This document shows positions 53,725-63,427 of a stretch of DNA of 64,000 nt, piece after piece. Each line of letters opens with the position of its first letter. Positions within the stretch are counted from its first letter, which is position 1. The translations under genes were made by a program, and so were the position numbers. Below the pieces are notes generated by a model that made no database searches, was not told the DNA's origin, and worked only from the letters and a program-made list of their open reading frames with translations. Source of the DNA: Rubripirellula obstinata (GTDB lineage Bacteria; Planctomycetota; Planctomycetia; Pirellulales; Pirellulaceae); the NCBI RefSeq assembly GCF_001642955.1, contig NZ_LWSK01000020.1:1-64000 (forward strand), given 5' to 3'.

Positions 53725-53930
53725 CCGTGGGCCTGATCGATTCATACCGCTCGTAACATTTTGCGAAAAAAAGTTGCGTATCAAACTGCAATGCAACGAC
53801 ATCCTGTTGCTGCAATGCGTTTTGTGTCGGCGGAAGTATCGGTGTGAAACGGCTTGTTGTAAAGATCGCTTTGCAAACAAAAATCAAGGCCTTGCTGTCA
53901 AACAAAATCTGCCGTTTTTATCACGCGATG

Positions 53931-56900
53931 CTATTGCATGTGAGGCAATCTTCTGCCTTGATTTCTTGCCGTCTTGAGATGTGCTTCTAAGTCGCTGGCT
54001 GATAGCGGCACGATCGGAATCGTGATCAAAAACTGCGGGTCAATTTCGCTGCTCGCCCGTCGTTTGGTCAACTGTTCGACTTCTTCTTCCAGCGAATCCA
54101 ACCAAGCTGGCACGTCAAGTCCAACGCCGGTTGGGTTGCGAGTTAGCAACGCGGATTCTTGTTCGAGTAATTCAAAAGCACGACTCGGTTGGTTCGCTTC
54201 GGCGTCACGCATCGCTGGCCCAATGAGTGCTCGCATGCGATCGACGGTCATGGGTTGAATAAAGCTTTCGTTGATGCGATCAGCGACCGTTGGCATCCGC
54301 ATCGCATAGGTCTGTTGCAATTGTTTTAATTTCTGGGCATAGATTTCTGCTTCCGCACCAATGCGTTGGTGCAAGCTGCGACGCCACATCATTGCGGGTC
54401 CATCGAGTCCGCATCGCACCAAGACCTCGTGAGCCCACATCACGGGTCTTAAATTCCAGGCGATTCGTTCGTAACGAACTCGCAGTCGCAGGAAATCTAA
54501 AAACATGTAAACCAGGTCACCGCGATCGCTTTGCGTGGTCGTGCTGTTGTAATCAAGGTATTCCGCATGATGATCAATCATCGCTTCGTAAACCAACGTG
54601 ATCCAACGTTCCGCCTTTGCAATCGAGAGTTTTCCAGATTCGATATCCGCAAACAATCGAGTCTGGGTAAAGTGCTCGTCCTCCGCTGCAACGGCTCGCT
54701 CTATCCACGGCCCCACCCCTTGATGTAGGATCGCGCGAACGTTGCCCAGTTGCAAAAAAGTTTGCGTGAAGATCGGGTCGCCGTAGGTCTTGATAAATTC
54801 GACCATCTGTTTCCACTTGGCCGGATCGGTGACCATTTCGAGTGGCGACAGACGCAGGGTTTGGCTATGGGCGAGCCAGCTAGCCAGCATGGTTTCGGTT
54901 AAGCGTTCCAGCAAGCCGATCATCGTTGCGGCGTTCTTCTTGTCAGCAAGATCGATGTTGTTTTCGGACTCTTCCTGTGCGTCGATTTTCACTTGATCGT
55001 CATCTTGGCCGACAATTCGATGCGAGTGGCGTGACGATTCGACGATGGACGCGACCAGTGATCGGAAACCCGCCTGGAACATGCCATCAAATTCGGTGAC
55101 CGCGCCGATCCCGATGGGATTGGTCTGTTCCATTTGCCGAGCCGTTTCAATCAATCGACATGCTTCGGCGATCAAGCCACGACGTGGCAACCAATGCAGA
55201 AGGTGGCGCAGGACTCGTTGTCGCAAACGGGCAACGTAAATTTTGACTGGATCGCCACCGCGTGACAGCGGGATGTAAAGCAGGCTCTTGTTTTGGATTG
55301 CGTCCAGGAATTGCGGGAACTGTTTCTTGGCGGTTTCCACGTCGTTCGCGATCAATGCAGCAAACATGCAGATCGCACCGGCGTCGTCTTCGGCCAATTC
55401 CATGGTCACGTCATCATCAATGCCGTCGCTCGAACACGCGTTCTCTCGATCGGACAGCGAAAGCATGACGCCGCTGATCAAACGCCGCGCGTCCGACATC
55501 TCCACCGCCGTATTGATGATTCGTTCCATCAACGAATCACGGATGACGCGAAGCCGGTCGTAGCTTCGCATCGAATCCTTGTCGCTGCCGGCTGGCGCGA
55601 TCTTGTAACTGCGAACGGCATCAAGAAGTTCCAGCAAGCCGATGCGATTTTCGCGAGCCCGTTGGGACCAGCTTTGCAGCGATTGCCAGCGATCATCCAG
55701 GTCGTCGCAATTGGTGTCCGTCACCGCAATGTCGGCTGCCACCGCCCACATGCGTGCCAGCGATTGTAGGAAATTCAGATGGTCAATCAAACGTTTGGAT
55801 TCGGCTTCCAATTCATCGCCACCCGCTTCGGCATCGGGATCGTAGATTGCACCTTCGTTGCCATCATCGGTGGTGTCGCGGTACGTCATGCCTTCGTAGG
55901 CGGCACCATACAAATCGTCTTCGTCGGACGAATCGTCGTCCAGTTCGCCGTTGGCGGCCGATAGCTCGCGATCCCAATCGCGTTTGTTTCCCGGGCCTTG
56001 GGCGAGCAAGAACTGGGGGGCTGACCAGAATTCTTCGGCGTTGGCTTCCAGGTAATCAAAGAACTTTCTAGCCAGTGGCCAAACATCGCGAGTGTCACTC
56101 TGGTTGACCTGATCGATCGAGGGTTCACCGTAGGCGGGTTTGTCCTCCGTTGAACTGCGTAGTTTTAGTAACCAGCGTTCGGAAAGACGCGGCAATGAGC
56201 TTTCCCCTGACCGCAGCCCGACTCGATCGGCGTTGCTTAGCCAGTGGACCAGGATTGCCATTGATGGAACGAAGTCTTCCCGTTCCAGCAGTGCTGAAAT
56301 TACTAACGCGTACGCTCTTGGCGAATCAAACAGGTCAGCGTGGGGAGCCCAAAACTTGACATTGCCAGCTTCGGCACCGCCTTGATGCCAGAGCTGAAGT
56401 GCCCGTGCGACCAGCTTGGCCGATTCAAACGACTCTTCGGGGTCGGCGGCTTCGATCGCTTCAACGGTATGGGCTGCGAATTGCCGCCACCAATTTGCAA
56501 CTTCGTCGTAGCATGCTTCCATCTGTTGATAGATCTGGTGCTGGTTCTGCGCCGCCGCTTCGCTCCACACCCGCGCGATGTAGCCGAACATTTGCTCGAT
56601 CAGGTAAACCAGGTCATCAACACGGCTGTCATGGACACCACTTTCGGGTCCCGGGTACAGGCTAAAATTCCCGCCGCTGCCAAGAATGTCCCAGGGATCA
56701 ACGACGGCTCCGCACTGGATCGCTCGCTTTAGCATGTCAAAGGCGTCGGCGGGAACCTTGCTGGCCTCTTGCAGGTTGCCTTCGCGAAGACGACGCAGTC
56801 CGGTCGTCATGATGCAATCGATGCGGCACACCATCCGCGCCGATGCTGCTGGTACGGTGTCCAATTGCTTTGCGGCGGCTTCGGCGTAGCCCATTCGAGC

Positions 56901-58124
56901 GTAAAGCCGCGCCAGTTGCACGTGTTGCAATTGGTCGGCACGACGATTGGCAAGTGCGGCGTTGAGGAATTGTCGAATCGCACCAAAGGGCTGATGACGA
57001 AGTCGGCTTTCGGCCAGCAAGCGTTTGCCATGCTCGCCGCCGATCGCCTGCATCCGATCGTCGTAAAACGCGTCGCGATACTGGGCGATCGGTTTCATCA
57101 ATGAACCCAGCGTCACGGTGCTGGTGTAGGCACCTGGCCCCCAACCGCTGATTCCCGACGCCATCAAAATCGTGCCAGCCAAAACGTTGGCTGATTCAAT
57201 CATCAATTCGTCGCGGTCATGTTCGTCGTCTTCGTTGACTCGCTTTAAAAGAGCATCCAGCGTGACCGTGCGAACGATGAACCGATTGAAGTACCCGTCG
57301 CTGCTAATGCTGCCTTCGTCCCAGCCGCCAAAGTGGTAATTGGGACGCCGATTGACGGGATGATCAAAATCATACGCCCGCGGATCGAGCGCCAATTCCT
57401 TCATTTGGTTCGGATCAAATGCAGCCGATCGCAAGACATCGGGTGCGGTGTCGCGAAGCACTTCGATGGTCAGTGAAATGATTTCGTGGTACGGCCCCGC
57501 CGAAACTCCCGCACCGTCGATGTACAACGACACCGGACACACATATTCGTGTCGGTAAGGTTCGCAGCGACGGTTTTCCAGCATCGCTACTGGCCGATAA
57601 CCCACGAAGTCGTCGATGCGGTCGATGGCTAGTTGGATGATCTTCTTTTCGTCGAGTCCGTTTGCAGTGCCAATCGAAAGCAACGCATCGGCTGCCTTTG
57701 CCATGACGAAACCGTTGAACACCAATTCAGGTTCTTGGTGAAACAAAAGGTCGCGATGAAAGTCCAGGTAAGCCGGCAGCAATTCGCTCCACAGCAACCG
57801 GATAATTCGTTCGGCTTGCGCGGTGTCGGCGAACGCGGTCCCGACTTTTGGATCGGATGACAAATCGTCCAGCGTCCATCGGACCCAATCGTTGACCACC
57901 AACCACGCTGGCATTCCGGTTAGCGGATCGCCTTCGGTTGCGACCGCGTAGACCTGGTTCCACGCGGCGAGAGTCTGCGAATCGATGCAGCCGACCGTCG
58001 TTCGATCACCTTGCGAGCCAGCACCATGGGTACCTGCACCTTGGGTGCCTGACGAGAAATTCAAGTACCCCGCCAAGCGGCGCAGCATTTCTCGGATCGA
58101 TTCCGGTGGTGTGGTGGGTTGCAT
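53931..58124 (-). CDS. Large conserved-type protein of unknown function
   Basis: This is a 1397-residue protein without a signal peptide or membrane helix. It is mostly helical and looks repeat-like in parts (LQHVQLARLYARMGYAEAAA resembles a TPR unit near residue 395). A strongly acidic linker (NGELDDDSSDEDDLYGAAYE) lies near residue 725. The N-terminus has a Gly/Ala/His-rich segment (QGAGTHGAGSQGD). I do not recognise any catalytic motif. It follows the histone-like gene after 37 bp, and that follows ettA after 33 bp, all on the minus strand. An operon is likely, which hints at a translation- or nucleoid-related role, but this is guesswork. Confidence 0.75.
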   Translation of the reverse strand: MQPTTPPESIREMLRRLAGYLNFSSGTQGAGTHGAGSQGDRTTVGCIDSQTLAAWNQVYAVATEGDPLTGMPAWLVVNDWVRWTLDDLSSDPKVGTAFADTAQAERIIRLLWSELLPAYLDFHRDLLFHQEPELVFNGFVMAKAADALLSIGTANGLDEKKIIQLAIDRIDDFVGYRPVAMLENRRCEPYRHEYVCPVSLYIDGAGVSAGPYHEIISLTIEVLRDTAPDVLRSAAFDPNQMKELALDPRAYDFDHPVNRRPNYHFGGWDEGSISSDGYFNRFIVRTVTLDALLKRVNEDDEHDRDELMIESANVLAGTILMASGISGWGPGAYTSTVTLGSLMKPIAQYRDAFYDDRMQAIGGEHGKRLLAESRLRHQPFGAIRQFLNAALANRRADQLQHVQLARLYARMGYAEAAAKQLDTVPAASARMVCRIDCIMTTGLRRLREGNLQEASKVPADAFDMLKRAIQCGAVVDPWDILGSGGNFSLYPGPESGVHDSRVDDLVYLIEQMFGYIARVWSEAAAQNQHQIYQQMEACYDEVANWWRQFAAHTVEAIEAADPEESFESAKLVARALQLWHQGGAEAGNVKFWAPHADLFDSPRAYALVISALLEREDFVPSMAILVHWLSNADRVGLRSGESSLPRLSERWLLKLRSSTEDKPAYGEPSIDQVNQSDTRDVWPLARKFFDYLEANAEEFWSAPQFLLAQGPGNKRDWDRELSAANGELDDDSSDEDDLYGAAYEGMTYRDTTDDGNEGAIYDPDAEAGGDELEAESKRLIDHLNFLQSLARMWAVAADIAVTDTNCDDLDDRWQSLQSWSQRARENRIGLLELLDAVRSYKIAPAGSDKDSMRSYDRLRVIRDSLMERIINTAVEMSDARRLISGVMLSLSDRENACSSDGIDDDVTMELAEDDAGAICMFAALIANDVETAKKQFPQFLDAIQNKSLLYIPLSRGGDPVKIYVARLRQRVLRHLLHWLPRRGLIAEACRLIETARQMEQTNPIGIGAVTEFDGMFQAGFRSLVASIVESSRHSHRIVGQDDDQVKIDAQEESENNIDLADKKNAATMIGLLERLTETMLASWLAHSQTLRLSPLEMVTDPAKWKQMVEFIKTYGDPIFTQTFLQLGNVRAILHQGVGPWIERAVAAEDEHFTQTRLFADIESGKLSIAKAERWITLVYEAMIDHHAEYLDYNSTTTQSDRGDLVYMFLDFLRLRVRYERIAWNLRPVMWAHEVLVRCGLDGPAMMWRRSLHQRIGAEAEIYAQKLKQLQQTYAMRMPTVADRINESFIQPMTVDRMRALIGPAMRDAEANQPSRAFELLEQESALLTRNPTGVGLDVPAWLDSLEEEVEQLTKRRASSEIDPQFLITIPIVPLSASDLEAHLKTARNQGRRLPHMQ

Positions 58125-58161
58125 GGTGGGGACACACGAAGTGGGGACGCGACCGCGTCGT

Positions 58162-58470
58162 TTACTTCTTGCCTTTCTTCTTCTTTTTGGAAGCCTTGGC
58201 TTTGGTGGGCTTCGCCTTTGCAGCGTTCGCTTTCGCGGGCGTCTTCTTTGCAGCAGGCTTCTTTGCAGCAGTTTTCTTCTTCACGGCAGCTTTTGTTTTG
58301 GCAGCAGCTTTTTTCTTGCTGGGTGCCTTTACCTTTGCTGCCGTTTTTTTCTTCGCAGATTTCTTTTTTGTAGGCTTCTTTTTCGCAGACTTCTTCTTCG
58401 CTGCTTTTCCAAAGGCAGCTTCCCAGCCGCTGGAGTACTGCTGGTTGGTTCCTACTCTGATGACTGCCAT
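58162..58470 (-). CDS. Lys/Ala-rich histone H1-like protein
   Basis: This is a 102-residue protein. A short N-terminal part (MAVIRVGTNQQYSSGWEAAF) is followed by about 75 residues made almost only of Lys, Ala, Pro and Thr (KKKPTKKKSAKKK and similar), as in eukaryotic H1 tails and bacterial AlgP/HC1-like proteins. It would bind nucleic acid without sequence specificity. Its place between ettA and a large unknown gene on the same strand suggests cotranscription. Low complexity makes homology hard to judge, but the ordinary N-terminus and tight spacing support a real gene. Confidence 0.8.
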   Translation of the reverse strand: MAVIRVGTNQQYSSGWEAAFGKAAKKKSAKKKPTKKKSAKKKTAAKVKAPSKKKAAAKTKAAVKKKTAAKKPAAKKTPAKANAAKAKPTKAKASKKKKKGKK

Positions 58471-58503
58471 ACCTTCGCATTCTTCCTTGTTTGAATGATT
58501 GAT

Positions 58504-60189
58504 CTATCCGGCGTGGATACTTTTGTAGCGTGCTTTCTGGAGTGCGGATTCGTCTTCTGAATCCAAGCCCATCCGCTCGCGAAGCCCTCGTTCGTAAGTG
58601 TCGAAGTTGCCTTCGCACCACGTCAGCTTTCCATCGCCCTCGAACGCTAAGATATGCGTTGCCAGCCGATCCAGGAACCAGCGGTCGTGAGACGTCACGA
58701 CGATGCAACCGGCAAAGTTGGCAATCGCTTCTTCGAGTGCTCGCAGCGTGTCCACATCCAAGTCATTGGTTGGTTCGTCCAACAGCAACACATTGCATCC
58801 ACGCCGAAGCAATTTCGCCAAGTGAACTCGGTTTCGTTCACCACCGGACAACGTGCCAACTTTCTTTTCTTGATCGGGGCCTTTGAAATTGAACTTCGAC
58901 ACGTACGAACGAGCGTTGACCGGGCGACCGTCCAGGTTGATCGTTTCGGTTCCGCCACTGATTTCCTGGAACACCGTCTTGTCAGCTTCCAGCGAATCGC
59001 GGCTCTGGTCAACGTACCCCAGGTCAACCGTGTCACCGATTCGGATTGAACCGCTATCGGGGCTGTCTTGCCCGGTTAGCATTCGGAACAGCGTTGTTTT
59101 GCCAGCCCCGTTGGGCCCGATCACGCCAACAATTCCGCCCGCGGGCAAGCGGAATGAAAGGTCATCCATCAAAACCTTTTCGCCAAACGCTTTGTTGATT
59201 CCATTGGCTTCGATCACCAGGTCGCCGAGGTGGCGTCCCGATGGAATGCGAATTTCTAATTCATCCATCGATACGTTGCTTTGTTCGGCCGCCATTTGCT
59301 CGTAAGCACTGATCCGAGCTTTGCTTTTGGCCTGGCGAGCCTTGGGGCTCATGCGAATCCATTCCAATTCACGAGCAAGCGATTTTTCTTTCGCCTTTTG
59401 TTGGCGTTGTTCGATCGCCATCCGCTTGGCACGAGCATCCAACCACGCGGTGTAGTTACCCTCGAACGGGATTCCCTGCCCGCGATCGATTTCCAAAATC
59501 CACTGGGCGACGTTGTCCAAGAAGTAACGATCGTGAGTCACCGCGACCACGGTGCCGGCGTATCTAGCTAGGTGTTGTTCCAGCCAAGAAACCGATTCGG
59601 CGTCCAAGTGGTTGGTTGGTTCGTCAAGCAACAGCAAGTCAGGTTGGCGAATCAGCAACTGGCAAAGCGCGATGCGACGCTTTTCACCACCGGACAAAGT
59701 CTTAACGCTGGCGTCGCCGGGCGGCAGATTCATGACGGCCATCGACATTTCGACTTGGCGATCGAGTTCCCACAAATTGGCCGCGTCGATCGTGTCCTGC
59801 AGCGTTGCCATTTCATCGCAAAGCTTCTGCATTTCTTTGTCGTCAGTGACGTCGCCAAGCATTGCACCGATTTCGTTGAACCGATCCAAGATCGCTTGTC
59901 GTTCAGTGACAGCGATTTGAACGTTCTCGAAAACGGTCTTGGTTTCATCGAGCGGCGGTTCCTGTTCCAGGTAGCCAACGGTGAATCCTTTGCCCAGCCG
60001 CGCGGTGCCCTCGAATTCAGTGTCCTGCCCCGCCATGATTCGCATCAGCGTTGACTTGCCCGCGCCGTTGGGGCCTAGCACGCCGATTTTGGCACCTGGA
60101 TAGAACGCCAAGTTGACTTCTTCGAGAACCTTTTTCTGGCCGTGCTTCTTGGTCAGGTTTTCGACTTGGTAAATGTAGTGTCGTGACAT
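58504..60189 (-). CDS. ettA: ABC-F translation factor EttA
   Basis: This is a 561-residue soluble protein with two ATPase domains and no membrane part, the energy-dependent translational throttle that binds the ribosomal E site. Domain 1 has Walker A GPNGAGKST, signature LSGGEKRRIALCQLL and LLLDEPTNHLDAES. Domain 2 has GPNGAGKTT, LSGGERNRVHLAKLL and VLLLDEPTNDLDVDT. The linker between them (about 240-310) contains the charged segment expected of EttA. Length matches E. coli EttA (555). It heads a likely operon with the histone-like and the 1397-residue protein. Confidence 0.95.
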   Translation of the reverse strand: MSRHYIYQVENLTKKHGQKKVLEEVNLAFYPGAKIGVLGPNGAGKSTLMRIMAGQDTEFEGTARLGKGFTVGYLEQEPPLDETKTVFENVQIAVTERQAILDRFNEIGAMLGDVTDDKEMQKLCDEMATLQDTIDAANLWELDRQVEMSMAVMNLPPGDASVKTLSGGEKRRIALCQLLIRQPDLLLLDEPTNHLDAESVSWLEQHLARYAGTVVAVTHDRYFLDNVAQWILEIDRGQGIPFEGNYTAWLDARAKRMAIEQRQQKAKEKSLARELEWIRMSPKARQAKSKARISAYEQMAAEQSNVSMDELEIRIPSGRHLGDLVIEANGINKAFGEKVLMDDLSFRLPAGGIVGVIGPNGAGKTTLFRMLTGQDSPDSGSIRIGDTVDLGYVDQSRDSLEADKTVFQEISGGTETINLDGRPVNARSYVSKFNFKGPDQEKKVGTLSGGERNRVHLAKLLRRGCNVLLLDEPTNDLDVDTLRALEEAIANFAGCIVVTSHDRWFLDRLATHILAFEGDGKLTWCEGNFDTYERGLRERMGLDSEDESALQKARYKSIHAG

Positions 60190-60229
60190 AGTGGAATTGG
60201 TTTTATGCGTTGAGTATTAGGTATCAGGT

Positions 60230-60802
60230 TTATGCAAAGATTTCGCGGACGGTCAGGGCGAAGTCTTTGTGCAGTTCAGGGATAGTCAGCGATTCGTCTT
60301 CGGTGAATGTGATGTCGCTTTTGTCGCTTCGGAAGAGTCGTGCAGTTTGTCGTGCAGTTTGCTGTTCTGGGTCGATGATGCAGACAACTTCGACGTCTGC
60401 GCCCAAGTATTCGCCAATTTTGATCAGTGTTGTCGCCCAGCGATCGGTCTTGGACAAGACTTCAAAGACGATGTTGGGTGTCGTATCAAAGTATTCATCC
60501 GGCAACGGGCCTTTGGGCACGCGAGTGAAACTGTAAAACGCAATGTCGGGTCCGCGAACCGTGTCGGGTGACCGCTGAACGATGATTCCCGAATCGTTGC
60601 AGACGGCGCGACCGCAGTCATGTTTTTTGCAATAATTTCGGATGATCGATCCGAGCTCTAAACATATTTCTCCGTATCTTGGTGATGGGCGATTCATTTC
60701 AGCGACTTCTCCTTTGACCAGCTCGCAGTACTCCGGCAGCGATTCGCAAACGCGAAACTGCTCAGCCGTCATTAGCCTGGATTTGTCAGCAACGTTGGGC
60801 AT
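60230..60802 (-). CDS. Uma2 family endonuclease (DUF820)
   Basis: This is a 190-residue protein with a PD-(D/E)XK-type nuclease fold. The family core is visible as RGPDIAFYS (catalytic Asp) and NIVFEVLSKTD (catalytic Glu), with an early Glu in CELVKGEVAEMN. Such genes are numerous in planctomycetes and cyanobacteria and of unknown biological role. It lies 41 bp upstream of ettA on the same strand. The 60803-60892 gap before guaA has only short AGCTAATAGC-type repeats. Confidence 0.85.
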   Translation of the reverse strand: MPNVADKSRLMTAEQFRVCESLPEYCELVKGEVAEMNRPSPRYGEICLELGSIIRNYCKKHDCGRAVCNDSGIIVQRSPDTVRGPDIAFYSFTRVPKGPLPDEYFDTTPNIVFEVLSKTDRWATTLIKIGEYLGADVEVVCIIDPEQQTARQTARLFRSDKSDITFTEDESLTIPELHKDFALTVREIFA

Positions 60803-60892
60803 AGGATTAGCTTTTAGCGGTTGGTTCTGGGATTAAGTTCATTTCATGATTTGAAAAGCTAATAGCTAACGGCTAAAAGCTAATAGCTTTCC

Positions 60893-62500
60893 CTATTCCC
60901 ATTCGATCGTGGCAGGCGGTTTGCTGCTGATGTCGTAACAGACTCGGTTGACGCCTTTGACTTCGTTGATGATTCGCGAACTCATCCGACCCAACAATTC
61001 GTACGGCAGGTGCGACCAATCGGCGGTCATAAAATCGGACGTATCAACGCTGCGAATTGCGATCGCGTTTTCGTAAGTTCGAGCGTCGCCCATCACGCCA
61101 ACACTTTGCACGGGCAAAAGAACAGCGAACGATTGACTGGTTTCGCGGTACAGGCCTGCCTTTTCGATTTCTTCGACCACGATCGCATCGGCTTGACGCA
61201 GCACAACCAATTTGTCGCGAGTAACTTCGCCTAGGCAACGCACCGCCAAGCCCGGGCCGGGGAACGGATGTCGCCACACCAATGATTCAGGCAACCCAAG
61301 TTCCAACCCTAATCGGCGAACTTCGTCCTTGAACAAATCACGCAGCGGTTCGATTAATTCAAAACCAAGTTCCTCTGGCAAACCGCCCACGTTGTGATGC
61401 AGTTTGATCGTCGCGGCGGGGCCGTCTGGATCGGCACCACTTTCGATCACGTCGGGGTAAAGGGTTCCCTGAGCCAAGAAATGCGCGTCGTCAATTTTTT
61501 CTGCTTCGGCTTTGAAACAATCGATGAAGTCGTGGCCGATGCGTCTACGTTTTTCTTGCGGTTCGGTGACGCCGGCCAGCGATGCCAGGAATCGATCTTC
61601 GGCATCGACGACATGCAAGTCTGCCTTGAAGTGATTGCTGAACTCGTCGATTACGAGCTGTTGTTCGTTCTTACGTAGCAACCCGTTGTCGATCAGGATG
61701 CACGAAAGTTGTGGACCGATCGCTTTGTATAAAAGTGCTGCGACGACCGATGAATCAACGCCACCGGACAAGCCGCAGATCACACCACGGTCGCCGACTT
61801 GTTCGCGGACTGATTGAATGACTGCGTCGGCAAAGTCACCGAGCTTCCAAGTCGGTTCGCACTCGCAAACGCCGATGACGAAATTTTCCAGCAGCTTGCC
61901 ACCGAGCGGCGTGTGCGTGACTTCGGGGTGGAACTGAATTCCAAAGACTGGCAGGTCGCGGTGACGGATTGCGGCGTGCGGGCACGTTGGCGTCGCCGCC
62001 AGAGTCTCAAACGCATCGGCAACGGATGAAATTTGATCGCCGTGGCTCATCCAGACATCGATTTCGGCGGGCATGTCTGCGAAGAGTTCGCCTGAATTGG
62101 ACACGGCACAAGCGGCGCGTCCGTATTCGCGCGAGGTGGTGTTGGCGACTTCGCCGCCCAACGCCGCGCAGGCCAATTGCATTCCGTAGCAAATTCCCAG
62201 AACTGGAATTCCTAGCTTGAACAATTCTGGATCGCAACGCGGCGCGCCGTCTTCATAAACGCTCGCTGGACCGCCGGACAGGATGATGCCTTTGGGGTTC
62301 AGTTCGGCAATTCGATCAGCCGTGATGTCGTGTCGCAAAATCTGGCAGTACACGCTCTGGTCACGGACTCGCCTGGCGATCAATTGAGCGTACTGCGATC
62401 CGAAATCCAGCACCACGATTCGCTGCGCTGTTAGTGGATCGGTCGCTCCATCAAGCAGCGGCGTATTTGCCGAAGCGGTGTCGGATGGGGACTGGCTCAT
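60893..62500 (-). CDS. guaA: GMP synthase (glutamine-hydrolysing)
   Basis: This 535-residue enzyme converts XMP to GMP with glutamine and ATP in purine synthesis. The N-terminal glutamine amidotransferase has the Cys nucleophile in VLGICYGMQ and the His/Glu in QFHPEVTHT. The ATP pyrophosphatase domain has the PP-loop [10 protein letters not shown]. The C-terminal dimerisation domain ends in the conserved [15 protein letters not shown]. Length fits the family (about 525). It is divergent from surE, with 126 bp between starts. Confidence 0.97.
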   Translation of the reverse strand: MSQSPSDTASANTPLLDGATDPLTAQRIVVLDFGSQYAQLIARRVRDQSVYCQILRHDITADRIAELNPKGIILSGGPASVYEDGAPRCDPELFKLGIPVLGICYGMQLACAALGGEVANTTSREYGRAACAVSNSGELFADMPAEIDVWMSHGDQISSVADAFETLAATPTCPHAAIRHRDLPVFGIQFHPEVTHTPLGGKLLENFVIGVCECEPTWKLGDFADAVIQSVREQVGDRGVICGLSGGVDSSVVAALLYKAIGPQLSCILIDNGLLRKNEQQLVIDEFSNHFKADLHVVDAEDRFLASLAGVTEPQEKRRRIGHDFIDCFKAEAEKIDDAHFLAQGTLYPDVIESGADPDGPAATIKLHHNVGGLPEELGFELIEPLRDLFKDEVRRLGLELGLPESLVWRHPFPGPGLAVRCLGEVTRDKLVVLRQADAIVVEEIEKAGLYRETSQSFAVLLPVQSVGVMGDARTYENAIAIRSVDTSDFMTADWSHLPYELLGRMSSRIINEVKGVNRVCYDISSKPPATIEWE

Positions 62501-62626
62501 ACGTTGATCTCGCTGCGTTGTTGCTGCTGGGAGTCGCGGAATCGAATCACGAAGTGTAGAAAATGGCGGTGACTTGATGAAGGGGCACGCGCGGCCGGTT
62601 GAGCTAAAGACACGAAAGAAAATGAA

Positions 62627-63427
62627 ATGCGAATCTTATTGACCAATGATGATGGCGTCTTTGCACCGGGGCTGGCCGCACTTTATGAGCAACTGTGCAA
62701 CCTTGGCGACGTCGTGGTGGCGGCTCCGACGACCGAACAGAGCGGTGTCGGGCATTCGATCACCTATTTGACGCCGCTGACATGCAAGTCGATCCACCGC
62801 AGCGGGAAAAACGGTGCGGTCAAATATGGTGCTGGGAAACACTGGGCTTGGGCCGTCGATGGGTCGCCAGCGGACTGTGTGAAGTTGTCGATCGCCGAAT
62901 TGTTTCGCGATTCACCCGTCGATTTGGTGGTCAGCGGCATCAACAGCGGCTTGAACGCGGGAATCAACGTGCTGTACAGCGGCACCGTCGCGGCGGCGAT
63001 CGAAGGAGCATTTTTTGGCGTCACCAGCGTCGCGGTTTCGCTGGAATACGACGAAGACGCCGACTACGATTCCGCTGCTGCCATCGCCGCGCGTGTCGTC
63101 GCTGGAATCGCGGCCAAGCCTGAATCGGCGGGGAAATTATTCAATCTGAACATTCCAACCGTGGCCGCTGCCAAGCAAGCCGCCGGTGATTCTCCGCCAG
63201 TGAAGATCGTCCCCATGGGCTTAACCCAGTACGGTCGCAGTTACGAAAAACGCGCCGATCCAAACGGGCGAAATTACTACTGGGCAATCTGGTCCGAACC
63301 ACCCCAACCGCCACCCGAAGCCGCCGACATCGTGCAATTGCGTGAAGGCAACGTCACGCTGACACCGCTGCAATTTGACCTCACGAATCGAGCGATGTTG
63401 GATCAGATGGGGGATTGGACGCTTTGA
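62627..63427 (+). CDS. surE: 5'/3'-nucleotidase SurE
   Basis: This is a 266-residue metal-dependent phosphatase acting on nucleoside monophosphates and polyphosphate. The N-terminus [16 protein letters not shown] carries the two catalytic Asp residues. [10 protein letters not shown] and the conserved [10 protein letters not shown] (Asn metal ligand) and LYSGTVAAA segments follow. Length is normal for the family (about 250). It is the last gene before the repeat-rich window end. Confidence 0.95.
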   Translation: MRILLTNDDGVFAPGLAALYEQLCNLGDVVVAAPTTEQSGVGHSITYLTPLTCKSIHRSGKNGAVKYGAGKHWAWAVDGSPADCVKLSIAELFRDSPVDLVVSGINSGLNAGINVLYSGTVAAAIEGAFFGVTSVAVSLEYDEDADYDSAAAIAARVVAGIAAKPESAGKLFNLNIPTVAAAKQAAGDSPPVKIVPMGLTQYGRSYEKRADPNGRNYYWAIWSEPPQPPPEAADIVQLREGNVTLTPLQFDLTNRAMLDQMGDWTL

